DNA from: Anthostomella pinea
Taxonomy: Eukaryota > Ascomycota > Sordariomycetes > Xylariales > Xylariaceae
Length of the DNA: 64,000 nucleotides
Assembly: GCA_963556695.1 (NCBI GenBank)
Contig: CAUWAG010000018.1
Coordinates: forward strand, 4,092,001 to 4,156,000
Direction: 5' to 3'
In this document: one piece after another, positions 1 through 10,412 of the stretch
Numbering within the stretch: the stretch's first letter is position 1
Layout: each line of letters starts with the position of its first letter
The notes under the pieces: generated by a model
Databases searched by the model: none
Seen by the model: the letters and a program-made list of their open reading frames with translations, nothing else
What the model was told of the DNA's origin: nothing
Translations under genes and position numbers: made by a program

Positions 1-2016
1 ATCACCCTTGGGAACAGTTCGAGCTTTATTATCTTCCGGTTTGGCGAGTTGCGACGATATTATAGCGGGATCGACGGGTGCACCTTTGACATTGGTGGCG
101 CCGGTGGGTGCTCGTCTTGCCCCCGGGTGGGTATACTTGCCAGGGTTGCCAGAGGGAGGGAAGTTTTGTCGATTGACAGCGCCGTATCTGTAACCAATTT
201 AGTCTGGCTGTACTGCGACATGAAGGAGCTCTTGTGGAACTCACTTGTCTTCCTCATCACCACCTACGTCCTCGCCTCCAGCGTAATCCATCTTACGCTC
301 TTCCGCCACATGGGAGGTCGCTGCAGCACTCCGCTCAATCTCCCGTGCCGTTCTGTCCGCAGCGGCCATTCTCTTATTGTAGTCAGGATGATTTTTGTTG
401 ATGGGGGTGGTGTATATATTCTCATCGTACGTGGTCGTGATGCCGAACTGTTGCTTATTGGCATCGAATTGATCCCATTCCCGGCGGCCGGTTGTTGGCC
501 TCTCCAAGGGCATGTCTGCCCCGTCCGACCCACTGGGGGCAACCCATGGTTGCAAGATCCGCTCGCGGCCAGGGCGAGCGGACGAGATCGCGGTATCAGT
601 ACGGAAGCCGGCAGGCGTACCTAGAAGGCAACTTCATTAGCCTCGCGAAAGAGGACATGCAAGAGGCAAGCTTACCATTGGCCTTGGCATCACCTTTCGC
701 AGTATTGCCTCCCATGGCTCTGGCGTCTGAAATGTCACGTTTCTGCATGGACATGTTCGAAATATCCTTGCTATGGTTTCCGTTGGTCGGGTTATTGGGC
801 TTCTTCTGCTGGACCATTCTCAGGGTGTAGGTAGCCTCGGTCGAGGTGGTGACAAGACCTTCGAACTCGCGATCGTCCGTGAGGGCGACTCGAACCCTTT
901 CACCCTGTTCAGAAGCACGAGTAAGCTTATGCTCACATCAAAATGCACAGTAATATCACAGATGGATAGTGGTGAGTGCAATTGATGTGTTGAGAGAGGG
1001 TGACGGATGAGGTGGTCGACAGAAGGATGGAGGAAAGTGGGAGTTTGGGGACAGGAGGCGAGGTGGAGGTGACGCGGGCCCGAGTTCAGTGGACAAGCTC
1101 CCGTGGGTTGACTTACTTGGTGAAGAGGACTAGGCAATGCTTGCTTGTCATGCGAGGACAAGCTGTGCAGTGCAGAGCCCGGCTGTCTTGATGTCGAGGT
1201 GACGGCACCCTCGGCCGATGCAGTAGCCTTCTTCTCCTTCTTCGACTGCTTCTTCTGCTGCTGGGTAGCAGATGGTCTGTGGGCGGGAAGCTGTGGTCAG
1301 CGCATGGAAAAACAAGGCAAAGGCCAAAAAAGAGCGCGAGGCGTGGTCGATTTGTACGGAAAGGAACAGCAGCTGCCTACCACGAGGGACTGGTGGTGCA
1401 GAGACACAAGGGGACCCAGGCGTGGGTGATGATGGGGAGGAAAAGTGCTTTGTTGTTGACTAGACCAACCGCAAGACCCAAGAGACACTGCAGACTGGAA
1501 GTTGCCAGAAAAAAAAGTGGTCAACTCGCTCTCTCTCACACACTCGAGGGCCAGGGAAAAGGGAAAAGGGCAGTGCGGGCCAGCAGTTGGCCACGGTACA
1601 CGGTACTGCAGTAGTGATGTACCCTTGCGCCCAGAATACGATGGCGGATGGCTGCCAGGTACAGCACGGACGACGGAGCACTGCGAAGAACAATAAAACA
1701 TGGGGTGGGTGTCTCACCTCGGAAGACTGGCTGTGCTGGTCGCCGACGCTCGCCAGTCGGCCTGATCCAGCTTGCTCTTGGTCGCGCTCGCGCTCTTGCT
1801 CTTGCTCGACCCGGTGTGGAACGAGGATCCAAGTTTCGCAAAGGAGGAGGAGGACGACGACAAGGGTGCGATGACGGAGCGAGCAGAGGCGCCTGTGCTG
1901 TTTGGTCGAGTCGACGAAGCTGCTGCTGCTGCTGCTGGAGAGGGAGCTTTGGAAGTCGAAGTGGAGTTTTTTGGGGAGGAGGGAGTTGTAGTTAGGATGG
2001 TAATGCTTGCTGCCAT
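1..2016 (-). CDS. pbp1: Ataxin-2 / Pbp1-like protein, 3' end beyond the window
   Basis: Homologue of ataxin-2/Pbp1, a poly(A)-binding-protein partner in mRNP and stress-granule biology. Exons on the minus strand: 1718-2016, 1117-1276, 676-904, 245-620 and 1-187, all GT-AG and in phase, giving 417 codons before the window edge. The ATG at 2016 is followed by an Ala/Ser/Thr-rich tail. Exon 3 encodes an Lsm-like (SM-ATX) strand set (ERVRVALTDDREFEGLVTT, then TYTLRMVQQKKP). Exon 4 carries the LsmAD signature: EWDQFDANKQQFGITTTYDE, then YTTPINKNHPDYNKR and TAREIE. These two domains in this order define the family. The low-complexity C-terminal half is missing only because the window ends. The family assignment is firm; the exact exon 1-2 borders are inferred from splice signals. 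Confidence 0.88.
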
Positions 2017-5000
2017 GGCTGCTCACACTAGCGAGAAGACGGGGGAGGAACGGGGCTGTGTGATTTGCAGCTTGCAGGGCGCAGGGCGCAGGTGCGACAC
2101 TGTGTGCGATGCCTCAGTGTGCTCAGACCGTGGAATTATCATTGGTGGTGTGTGTGAGATCTGCAGTCTGGGTCGATGCCCGGGTCCTAGTGGTGGTGTG
2201 GGTGACAGCTGGGCGAAGTGCAGCCAGTCGGGTCAGTAAACCGTCGGACAGGCGCTGCCAGATGCAAGCGGCTGGCAGATTTCGCACTGTATTTCTTCTC
2301 GTTAGTGGTCGCAGTAAGGTATCGTACCTGCCTGATTGAGGGGCAGGGGCAAAGGAGCACCAACACAGTAAACTTCGCGGGGTAAGGGCGCATTCGGATA
2401 CCTCTTCCACAATTGAAGTTGTGTTGTGTGTCCGCTGCAGGAGTTGTCTGTGTTCAAGCAAGACCTAGGTAGTATCAAACACCAGATTGCATTGGTGTGC
2501 TGTTCGCTTTGCTGGACTTTGGCTTGAACCTTGAAACATCTATCAGCTGTAGTCGGAATCAACCTCGCTGGTCATTCGAATGCAGTCAAAGATGGAGAGA
2601 GCAGCAAGGTACCTTCGTTGAAGTCAACAGGTAACCTAGCTGGTACCTAAGGTTGTTGGCTGATGAACTTGTGAGCCCGGTCAACTGGTTACCCAGTCTG
2701 CCGGTATGTGAAGGGGGATGGTCGTGGCAAGGAGGTCTGGTAGTTACAATCAGAGAATTGGGAGTTTACCCAGCCAAACAGGCAATGTGGCATGTGCGTA
2801 GACCAAAAGAGGTTATGAGTTGACACCAAGGTCTGCATTGTTTTGTAATTGATCAATGAAGAATCCGATTGTGTGATTCAAGGGGATCTCGAAACTCTAT
2901 CCAAGCACAGTTCGAAGGTATCATTCAGGTACATGTTAGTGAGGTATTCCATTACTGGAAGATTTCAACCTGGATGGTCATTTAATGAGCAACAGGCTGC
3001 CAGGTGCACTCCTCGTGCTGCCTAGGTCATTCGGCCACCTTCTGCAGGTATTGCGCCAACTGAGGTTGACGATAGTTGGTTGGTATACACCACTCGAGAA
3101 CAAAGACGTTGGTTCTCGATTGAGCATCACGCTACGCGAGGTAAGGCAGAAAGTCATCCGGACCCATGACGATTCGAATGGTAACCTACAGAGATACTGC
3201 AGTGTCTTTTGACATATTTAGCCAAGGTAGAGAGTAATAATGTTGAACAGCACCTAGAAGCATCCAACAACTGCATGTTGGTGGTTGCTTTAAAAGTAAG
3301 CCCGTTCCTGATCTTCCCAAGCATCAGTCTCCTCAGTTTTCCCCTGGCTGCACACCCGACTGGCCAACAGCAAGCAACATATGCACGGTAATCCCTGCCG
3401 AGTGTATGGATCATGTCATACTGTAGTCCTCGAGCCCCTCTTATCATTGGAAATTCCCATGTGGCACTTAAATTCATTCGCATAGGCATCGAACAAGTGA
3501 TTCGTATACTGTGTTGTCATATATCTCATCGGAGGATTTTAAATGCGTGAGAATCTCCCTCGTTCCAGAATATGGTCCTTAGCAAAAGTGTATGATACAC
3601 GTCGGTATTCCATCCGGCGCACAATCTACAGCACATCGTGACATTGTGTGACATTGGAAGTTCTGCAGAGACCGAGAAGCGGTCGCTGCGCTGAGCAGAG
3701 GATGTAGGTACCGTACGCTCAGGCCCGTCTCCGTTTCGATGTCTTCGCGAATAGGGGTTGAGGTTTTCTGTTTGCGCAGCCTCGCCCACCAACCACGCAG
3801 GCCACTTTCAGACCAGACGCAGTTGCTGCGCGCGTACTGTGCATGTAAAAAGGCCCCCAGGCCCTCATCACTGATCAGCAAACCCAAATAAGGGTATCGG
3901 TGCATTGCATAACCGCAGATCGCCATCGCGCGTGCCGTACATGTGTATGTAGGTCTCTGCAGTGCTGTGCATTTAAGAAGTGAGTGGAAGAAAGCAGCCC
4001 CAGGGCAGTGGGATGCTAAGAACGAAGACACCAGGAAACAGCTCATGTTACACAAATTCTCCTAAGACACGGGGATTCTATTGGTGATCTTCACCGAGTC
4101 CGCCGACAGATGTTCCTGATATAGCTTTGTGACTTCGCCAGCTGCAACATTCAATGTTACCATACCATTAGCCTCAAAATAGGGTTGGTTGTCGATATCT
4201 TGGAAGCATCACGTAGCAGACAAAGAAAACCGGAAGCTGTTGGTAGCGCAGGCATGTACACAGTAGCAGCGACTTGCTTGCTTTCTGTCTTCGGGGCCCC
4301 CAACTCATACTGTCTGGAGCCGGCCCTGACCCTGTGCCTTCGGGGCGCCGGATTGAGCATCCGCGTTTGCTATGTGGAACTCCAAGTCTTCAAGCTGTCA
4401 CAATCGTCACAGAGTCTCGTCTTGTGCTCTGGTTAATTAGTGTCAGGGCAAGCACGCAGTCAGTTGGGGGAACTCAAGAAGGACCAAAGCTCCTGTGTTG
4501 GCGGCTCAGAATGCTCAGAACAAAGAGTTATTTGCCTCGAGCCCCGAACCCATCCCAAGAACCCAGAACAACACTCGTTCCCCCGTTGTGGTTCAAGCTG
4601 CTGCGGGAAGAAACATATCAGATTTCGTCCGTCGGGTTCCCAGCCCACGGGAATACGCAGAAGCCGTTCGTGCGTTCGCACAAGCCCAACCAACAACCAG
4701 GTACAACAACCCCATCATTAGCTCCTCGCGCTCGCATTCCATGCATCCAACGCGTCCAGTGTCCACCAGAGAATCGTTGAGATAGATCGCAATGCAATGC
4801 GATGCGCCCCACGAGCGAACCCAAAAACTGCCGTAGTCCTGCTCCAATCGGAAAGTCTACAAACAGTGGAGATCCATAAGGCAACTTAGTAAGATATTGT
4901 GGCAGAGCAGCAAGACGGAAAAGTAGAGTATCATCGATGCAGCAGTAAAGTGAGGCTCATCCGTCCCAAGACACACGTCCACTGCGACGTTAGGCCGCAA

Positions 5001-5743
5001 GAAGGGGCGGGCGACGCGCAAAAGCAAGCATAACGTCTGGTGGACGCAGCCCCTCTGCGCCTCGTTCTATTTCTTGCATGTCGTGAATGGGATGCGACCT
5101 CCTCTACCGAAAATGTGTAAGACTTCCAAGTTCCGATGCATTTATCTAACTACGGTATCCGTTGTTGAAAATAGACGATAACCGAACTATTCTTGACGCC
5201 CGGGACTTCTAAATGGAGACATCATCCTGGACACTCACCCCCCGTTTGCGCCGGATGATGCAGGTGAAGCGGACTGGACGATTGAAGATCTGCAGCTGGC
5301 CCCCTTTCGCACATTTCCGCCAAGGGAGTTCCCGTCTGGGCACCCAGATCGGGGCGGACAGCGAGAAGATGGTCGCGGCTGCGAGGAAAGAAAAGGCATC
5401 CTCACTTGGGACTCAATGTACGCAGCAGCATATGTGCGCCTGAAACGATCTTTTCCTTGGATGATGCGATACCGCACAAGCCCATTCATTCATTGCCCAT
5501 ATGTACCTCGTCTCAACCTTCCATCGGCCGAGTACTGATGTAGTGCCCGTATGCGTTGTTGGGTATCTATGGCAAGGTATCAGGTATCACAGCGAGCCCA
5601 ATGCCAGCCACCTGTGTAACACACGAGAGGGGAGAGGGGGGAACAGCACATCGCGACGCCCAAGACCACAAGGCCGTCGAGAACTATCAAACAATTCTCT
5701 TCCCAACACCAATTATTCCATTACCTGACAGACAGCCTCTCGC
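2017..5743. other. Gene-poor interval upstream of pbp1
   Basis: About 3.7 kb without a recognisable gene. The first few hundred bases presumably hold the pbp1 promoter and 5' leader. Two stretches read more like protein than chance: 4495-4785 (+), an Ala/Ser/Arg-rich frame without an ATG, and 5218-5538 (+), listed separately. I found no tRNA, repeat or conserved motif in the remainder. Confidence 0.6.
5218..5538 (+). other. Unidentified open segment, possible exon or gene remnant
   Basis: A 107-codon open stretch begins after an in-frame TGA and ends at TGA 5536-5538. It has no ATG near its 5' end, so if real it is a 3' exon or a remnant; an AG at the acceptor position lies just upstream. 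The composition is protein-like, with acidic and aromatic residues (DTHPPFAPDDAGEADWTIED and WDSMYAAAYVRLKRSFPWMM). I do not recognise the family. It lies 205 nt from the 3' end of the convergent FAD monooxygenase gene. It could be a chance ORF. Confidence 0.25.
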
Positions 5744-6997
5744 TCATCCGAACAGTCTCATGTTCACGAACCACCACCACAAATGCGCCAGGACCGACAC
5801 AAGCGGGATCACGACCGCCGGCAGCACCATCCTCATGTGCGACACCATGACTTTCGGCACGACTTTACTGACATCGCCCTCGGTGAACAGCCACAGCTGC
5901 TTGACCTCGTCCGTCTGCCGCTGGTACCTCTCCATGCGCGGGAACATCTCGTCCTCGAAAGCCCTGACTTGCCTGTCGAGCTCATCTGCGTCGCCGCCGT
6001 CGCCTGCTCGCACAGATCTCGCAATGGAAGCCGCGAGCTTGCGCGCGTCGTCGAGGGCTACGTTGACCCCTTCGCCCGCGAACGGTGTCATCAGGTGCGC
6101 CGCGTCGCCGATGATGGTCACGCCGCGGCGATGCTCCCAGCGCCAGCCCACGGGCAGCTGGAAGAGAGTACGCGGTTCGCAGGCCCCCTGCGTCTTCTCG
6201 ACGGCCTCGCGTAGCTGCGGGCAGTAGTCGTGCATTTCCGCGAGCAGAGCCTTCTTGGTCTGCTCGAGATCGCGCGGGTCGTATCCGCAGGTGCGCATCC
6301 AGTCCTCCGAGCGGACGGACGAGCAGCCGACGCGGATGCTGCCGTCGCCCATTTGCTGGACCGAGACCTGGCGGCCGGTCGAGTGCGCAAACACGCTACC
6401 CCGGTTCACGTACTTGTAGACCGCCGGCGCCATCGTCTCCGCGTCGGGGATGGAGAGGTCGTGGTAGCCGATCCCGGTGTAGCGCGGCTCGACCGTCGGG
6501 GCGATGAAGTTGCGTACCTTGGACCAGGCGCCCTCGCAGCCGACGACGAGGTCGAACCCGGACTCGGTCGTATGCTCGAAGACCAAGCGGCCGCCCTCCT
6601 CGACCCGCTTCAAGCGGTGGCCCCACTTGACCGTGTCTTCCGGGAGAGATTCCGTGAGTATCCGGCGCAGGTGAAAGCGGTCGATCTCCGGCCGTTCGCC
6701 GATGTGTTTGGCATCTCCGGCACTCACCTCGACGAACTTCCTCAGGTTTTGGTCGCAGAACAGCATGTACTGCCCGTCGAAACGCGCTTCCTTGAGGTAC
6801 TCGTCCCACAGCTGGGCTTCCTTGATGGCTGCGAGCCCCGTCTCGGGATGCAGATCGAGGGTGCCGCCTTGGGACCGGTAGTTGGGACTTTCGTCGCTCT
6901 CGTAAACCGTGACGGATATCTTGGAGAGGGACAGCAGGCGTGCCAGCATGCATCCCGCTGGCCCAGCGCCGATGATAGCGATTTTTGACGTCGTCAT
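5744..6997 (-). CDS. FAD-dependent monooxygenase (TetX/UbiH-like)
   Basis: Intronless 417-aa class A flavoprotein monooxygenase, expected to hydroxylate a small aromatic or polyketide-like substrate using NAD(P)H and O2. The Rossmann dinucleotide motif GAGPAG is at residues 10-15, the ER-type motif DRFHLRRIL near 106-114, the DG-type motif GCEGAWSKVR near 153-162 and the second FAD motif IIGDAAHLMTPFAGEGVN at 295-312. The DG motif has Cys-Glu where Ala-Asp is usual. The last 30 residues (about 389-409) form a hydrophobic segment that could anchor the enzyme in a membrane. The start is the first ATG, 10 codons before the Gly motif. The gene stands alone, with no biosynthetic cluster around it. 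The GC-rich codon use differs from the flanks. Substrate unknown; TetX-like proteins are common in fungi and do not imply drug resistance. Confidence 0.88.
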   Translation of the reverse strand: MTTSKIAIIGAGPAGCMLARLLSLSKISVTVYESDESPNYRSQGGTLDLHPETGLAAIKEAQLWDEYLKEARFDGQYMLFCDQNLRKFVEVSAGDAKHIGERPEIDRFHLRRILTESLPEDTVKWGHRLKRVEEGGRLVFEHTTESGFDLVVGCEGAWSKVRNFIAPTVEPRYTGIGYHDLSIPDAETMAPAVYKYVNRGSVFAHSTGRQVSVQQMGDGSIRVGCSSVRSEDWMRTCGYDPRDLEQTKKALLAEMHDYCPQLREAVEKTQGACEPRTLFQLPVGWRWEHRRGVTIIGDAAHLMTPFAGEGVNVALDDARKLAASIARSVRAGDGGDADELDRQVRAFEDEMFPRMERYQRQTDEVKQLWLFTEGDVSKVVPKVMVSHMRMVLPAVVIPLVSVLAHLWWWFVNMRLFG

Positions 6998-7317
6998 CGT
7001 AGTTTGATTCAGGTATGAAAGAGATGTCTAACGAAGTGACGTTGTCAATGTACATGAGATCTTGTGTCCAAAATAGAATATGGTGCTGCATTGGACACGC
7101 AGCTGACGAGAGGCTGGTGCTTATCTTATGTACCCGCCAGCTCGCATTCGCTTCTCAGCTCTCGCATCCTTCAAAAACAACCGGCGACCGTTTCATTATT
7201 ACTTGTCGCTAGTCAGAACGCCTTCCGTGTTGTAGCGTCAATTGTTCGGCTCTGAAAAAGGCAACAATTCTTGTTTGGGTTGGTGGCAGCTCATTCCCCC
7301 TGAGGCTGAGCAGGAGC

Positions 7318-7341
7318 GAGAACGAGAACGAGAACGAGAAC
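7318..7341 (+). repeat. GAGAAC hexanucleotide microsatellite
   Basis: Four perfect copies of GAGAAC in the interval between the monooxygenase gene and the Trm10-like pseudogene. It is too short to suggest a function. Confidence 0.85.
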
Positions 7342-7584
7342 GAGGAACAGTAGGTGGTGAGTCTAGAATTGTGTATCGTACTCGATCAACTGTCAACTCT
7401 CGACTGTCAACAGAAAGTCAGGCGAGGGAGGTGTATTTAGGTGGGACCTGGGCTGTGGTGGAGGTGCTTTCCAACGCGCATCAGGAAAAAGTCGCGTCAT
7501 GGAAATCAATTAAGAGCTGGAAGACGCGACGAACACGCGCTGAGTTTCATTGTCTAGTCCCTTTCCCCAGAGCAGCCGTTCGAT

Positions 7585-8230
7585 ATGGAGGTGTCAGATA
7601 CCGCTGGGCTGGAGTCGGTCGCTGCCCATTCAAAAGTGGGAAATCCGGGCTAGAGAATGCCTCGATAAACGCTCCGCCATCGAGGCTGACGACGAGCAAC
7701 GCGGAACGCTTCGAAGCGCCCAGCCAACGACGACGACCAAGATGATGATGATGATGATGATGGGGAGTTCGATATCAATGCGACCCCCGCGCCGACATCG
7801 ACGCCTCGGAGGATGTCGACCAGCGCAGACTGAAGCGCCTGAAGCTGGCCGAGGAGAGAAAGGCAGAGTCGCGCGCCACTCGGAAGGACAAGCGTCGGGA
7901 TAGGAACGAGCGTGTGCGAGAGGGAAGAAGAGAAAGCCGCCGCCGCTGCTGAGAACAGAGAACCACAAGCTCAAGAACTCGCCCAAGCCAAGACACCCCA
8001 AGTTCGGCATCCAAGTCCCCGTCTCCGTCATCCTGGACTGCCAATTCGAGAAATACATGATGGAGAAGGAATGGGAGTCTCGCTCACTAGTCAGATCACT
8101 AGATGCTATTCTGACGACCGCAGCGCCGTCTACCCCGTCCACATGTTGATCAGCTCCTACGTACGGCGGGAATATGAAGGAGATATCGGTGGTCGCGGAG
8201 GTTATAGAGGCCGATAAGTTGCTGGCCTAT
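7585..8230 (+). pseudogene. Trm10-like tRNA m1G9 methyltransferase pseudogene
   Basis: Remnant of a Trm10-type SPOUT methyltransferase, which methylates guanosine 9 of tRNAs. From about 7794 the frame encodes a basic, charged segment (DQRRLKRLKLAEERKAESR) typical of the Trm10 N-terminus, then switches frame near 7920. The next frame carries FGIQVPVSVILDCQFEKYMM, the start of the SPOUT core. Near 8073 the frame shifts again and continues with TSQITRCYSDDRSAVYPVHM, a hallmark of the family. Homology fades after 8180, so most of the catalytic domain is absent. A run of Asp codons (7742-7762) sits in the N-terminal part. Two frameshifts plus 3' truncation make it non-functional. Its parent is expected elsewhere in the genome. 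The ATG at 7585 is only a guess at the original start. Confidence 0.75.
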
Positions 8231-8584
8231 ACTAGCCCCACAGCCGAATCCCATGTCATTGAGCCCCAACCTGGACTTATAGGAGCAGCATATCCACTCT
8301 TCCGTACGTCAGTCAGCTACCTATATTTGGTGACACGAGACTGACAGGAAGTTGTCATGATGTATATGGCGTCACAGTTGATCCCTCATGTACAGTACCG
8401 GATTTCAGGGGGGTCGGTGCCAACGAGCAGTCAAGGGGATAGTCTTGGTGTGCTAATACTCTACTTCGATGTTAAATAGTGATCGCCTTCCCACATCGCC
8501 AGCAATGACTTCGACCTTAGTCAACCACAGCGGTCTGTTCTTTACGAGATATTATCCACTATCTATTTTGCTTCGATTTTCGTC
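8231..8584. other. Interval without recognised features
   Basis: Follows the last traceable Trm10-like codons and precedes the small secreted protein start. No gene, repeat or RNA seen. Confidence 0.5.
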
Positions 8585-9024
8585 ATGTTGTTCCGTGCAT
8601 CAAGCCTGGCGTTCTCTCTGGCATTATTCGGTCCAGCCAACGCCGAATACACCGATTGTACGGCAGACGGAGGACCAAGTGTCGGTAATTGCACAGAAGC
8701 CATTGGCAAGATCGAAAACAAGTGCTATGACTTGAATGGTTAGCAGTCCTTGTTGATTACATGCCCTGTTTCTGGGGGGTTTGTATACCTTAGCAAGACC
8801 ACAAGACTAAAAGAACACACGAACCACAGGCTACGGGTCAGGCTGCGCGGAAATCGAGAAATCAGGCGAATGCAAGGTAGTTAGTTGTCTGCGTCAACGA
8901 CTTCGGCAACGCGGGTTACACACTGTCGAGCTCGATCATTCAACAGAAGGCACAAGAACTGCTTAAGAACTGCCAGAGCACTGATGGGACAACAGTCGGC
9001 GGTAATTCAAGCTATAGAACCTAA
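8585..9024 (+). pseudogene. Small secreted cysteine-rich protein, frameshifted
   Basis: The ATG at 8585 opens a protein with a clear signal peptide (MLFRASSLAFSLALFGPANA) and a short mature chain with regularly spaced cysteines. Exon 1 ends at 8738 (GT donor) and exon 2 starts at 8830 after an ACAG acceptor, keeping frame through a GSGCAEIEKSGECK stretch. Directly after this, AGTT is present twice in tandem (8879-8886). The reading frame then runs off, while a neighbouring frame carries the natural-looking continuation (VCVNDFGNAGYTLSSSII) to a stop at 9024. One 4-nt duplication therefore explains the break. I do not recognise the family; the layout resembles effector-like or antimicrobial-like secreted proteins. 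Alternatives are a sequencing error or an unusual intron. Confidence 0.55.
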
Positions 9025-10412
9025 GCTCCAGTGACAGCCTGCATCAGCTGGGCTTGTACGAGAGTTACTGACAAGTGGGCAATACGCACAGGCATTTATG
9101 AACTCGACAGTCTGGCGGGCGCGAATCCGGGGAACACGTTGGTGGTGGACGGAAAGATGAAAGTGTGCGCACCGTGGACCAATGATGAGAGCGCAAATGA
9201 GGGGTACGGACCGAAAGACCGATGGGTTCATATACAACTTAACAAGTAGGTAGGCTTGGAAGGTTCAAGGGACTGTGGATGGCAAGAGGGCGATTTGAGA
9301 TGACCGAATGTACGAAACGCGATCGAACTTTCACTCAATATGAAGTAATAAATAAGGGACATAACTTACGTTGCTCTTCGCAGAAACGAGGTTCGCACAC
9401 TGACATGCTTGGGTCTTGCACTGTCAGAGACGGGCCACCTCACGACCACGCCGACGGCAATGCGATCTGAAGTTCAAGGTTGAAAGTCCTATAATCATAC
9501 CCGTTATCATCCCGACCAACGAAGCCCCCAAATCGGCCGGTCAGACAAAGCGACTTCGCTGTTGAAACAATGTTTTAGTGGCTTTTTGGAGCATTCCGGC
9601 GGGCTGGTTCCAGGCCGGTAGTTCTGCGACCAGCTTACCTAACATGGAGCCTGCCAGGATGGGATACGATGCCACGCTGGAAAAGGAAGACAAGTTGGGA
9701 GTGGGCGGTGTCTTCACAAACAACACAGCAAAACGCATTGACTTGAGTTTTTCTTGGCAATGATGAGGTGATATGCAGCTCACGGGTAATAGAAGAATGA
9801 TAAGGAAGTTGGATGTTTGGAGTTTGGAGTGAGTTCGCATGCAGCGGTGGAAAGCAGGAGGTTCGGATATTCCAATCAACCCCAACAATCCAGCCCCCGA
9901 AAGCGGTGCAAGGACAGCGGCCGCGCCCCCTGCAGCACGCGTCCACGGGTGCCCACGGGCCACTACCTACTAACCCCCACCGGGTCTAGCCCGGGCTCAG
10001 GCTGGGCTCCAGTCGTCTGTGCTCTTGTCGCTTTTCGACGTCCGATAATGGTGCAGCAGGAGCTGAGCTGGCTGAGAAGTATCATCGTGTCTGTCATCTG
10101 TCACCTGTCCTCTGTGTTTTTGAATGAATTCCATCTCTCTACCTAATCGCAAGCCCATCGTAACCGATAATCATCCTCGTCTCCGGCCGACGCTTTGCTG
10201 ACGCGCCCCCTGTCGGCTGGTCGTCATTTAGCATTATCTATTGCTCACCGAATTACCTCGGCACCCGTTCCATCTCGTCAAGCGCTCGTCATTTAGGATA
10301 TACATATAGGCTTGGGCGCAGGCAGTAGATAGGAAAGAGGAAGATCGTATACGGGTAGGACAGTGGCAGGACGGCAGTGGGGGAGATAGAGAAAAGAGGT
10401 CAAGAGGTCGCC
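9025..10412. other. Intergenic region upstream of bud6
   Basis: No gene recognised. The frame at 9031-9249 is open and protein-like at its end but has no ATG. GC-rich DNA around 9890-10000 and the stretch to 10412 probably hold the bud6 promoter and 5' leader. Confidence 0.5.

Noticed and set aside
6230..6988. 252-codon plus-strand ORF opposite the FAD monooxygenase
   Set aside because: Mirror frame of a GC-rich coding region on the other strand; the minus frame carries all conserved motifs.
7742..7762. Poly-GAT tract as a regulatory repeat
   Set aside because: It fits an Asp run in the N-terminal part of the Trm10-like remnant, so needs no other explanation.
9031..9249. Open frame after the small secreted protein
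   Set aside because: Starts with GTG, has no ATG, and no splice combination links it in frame to the gene before it.
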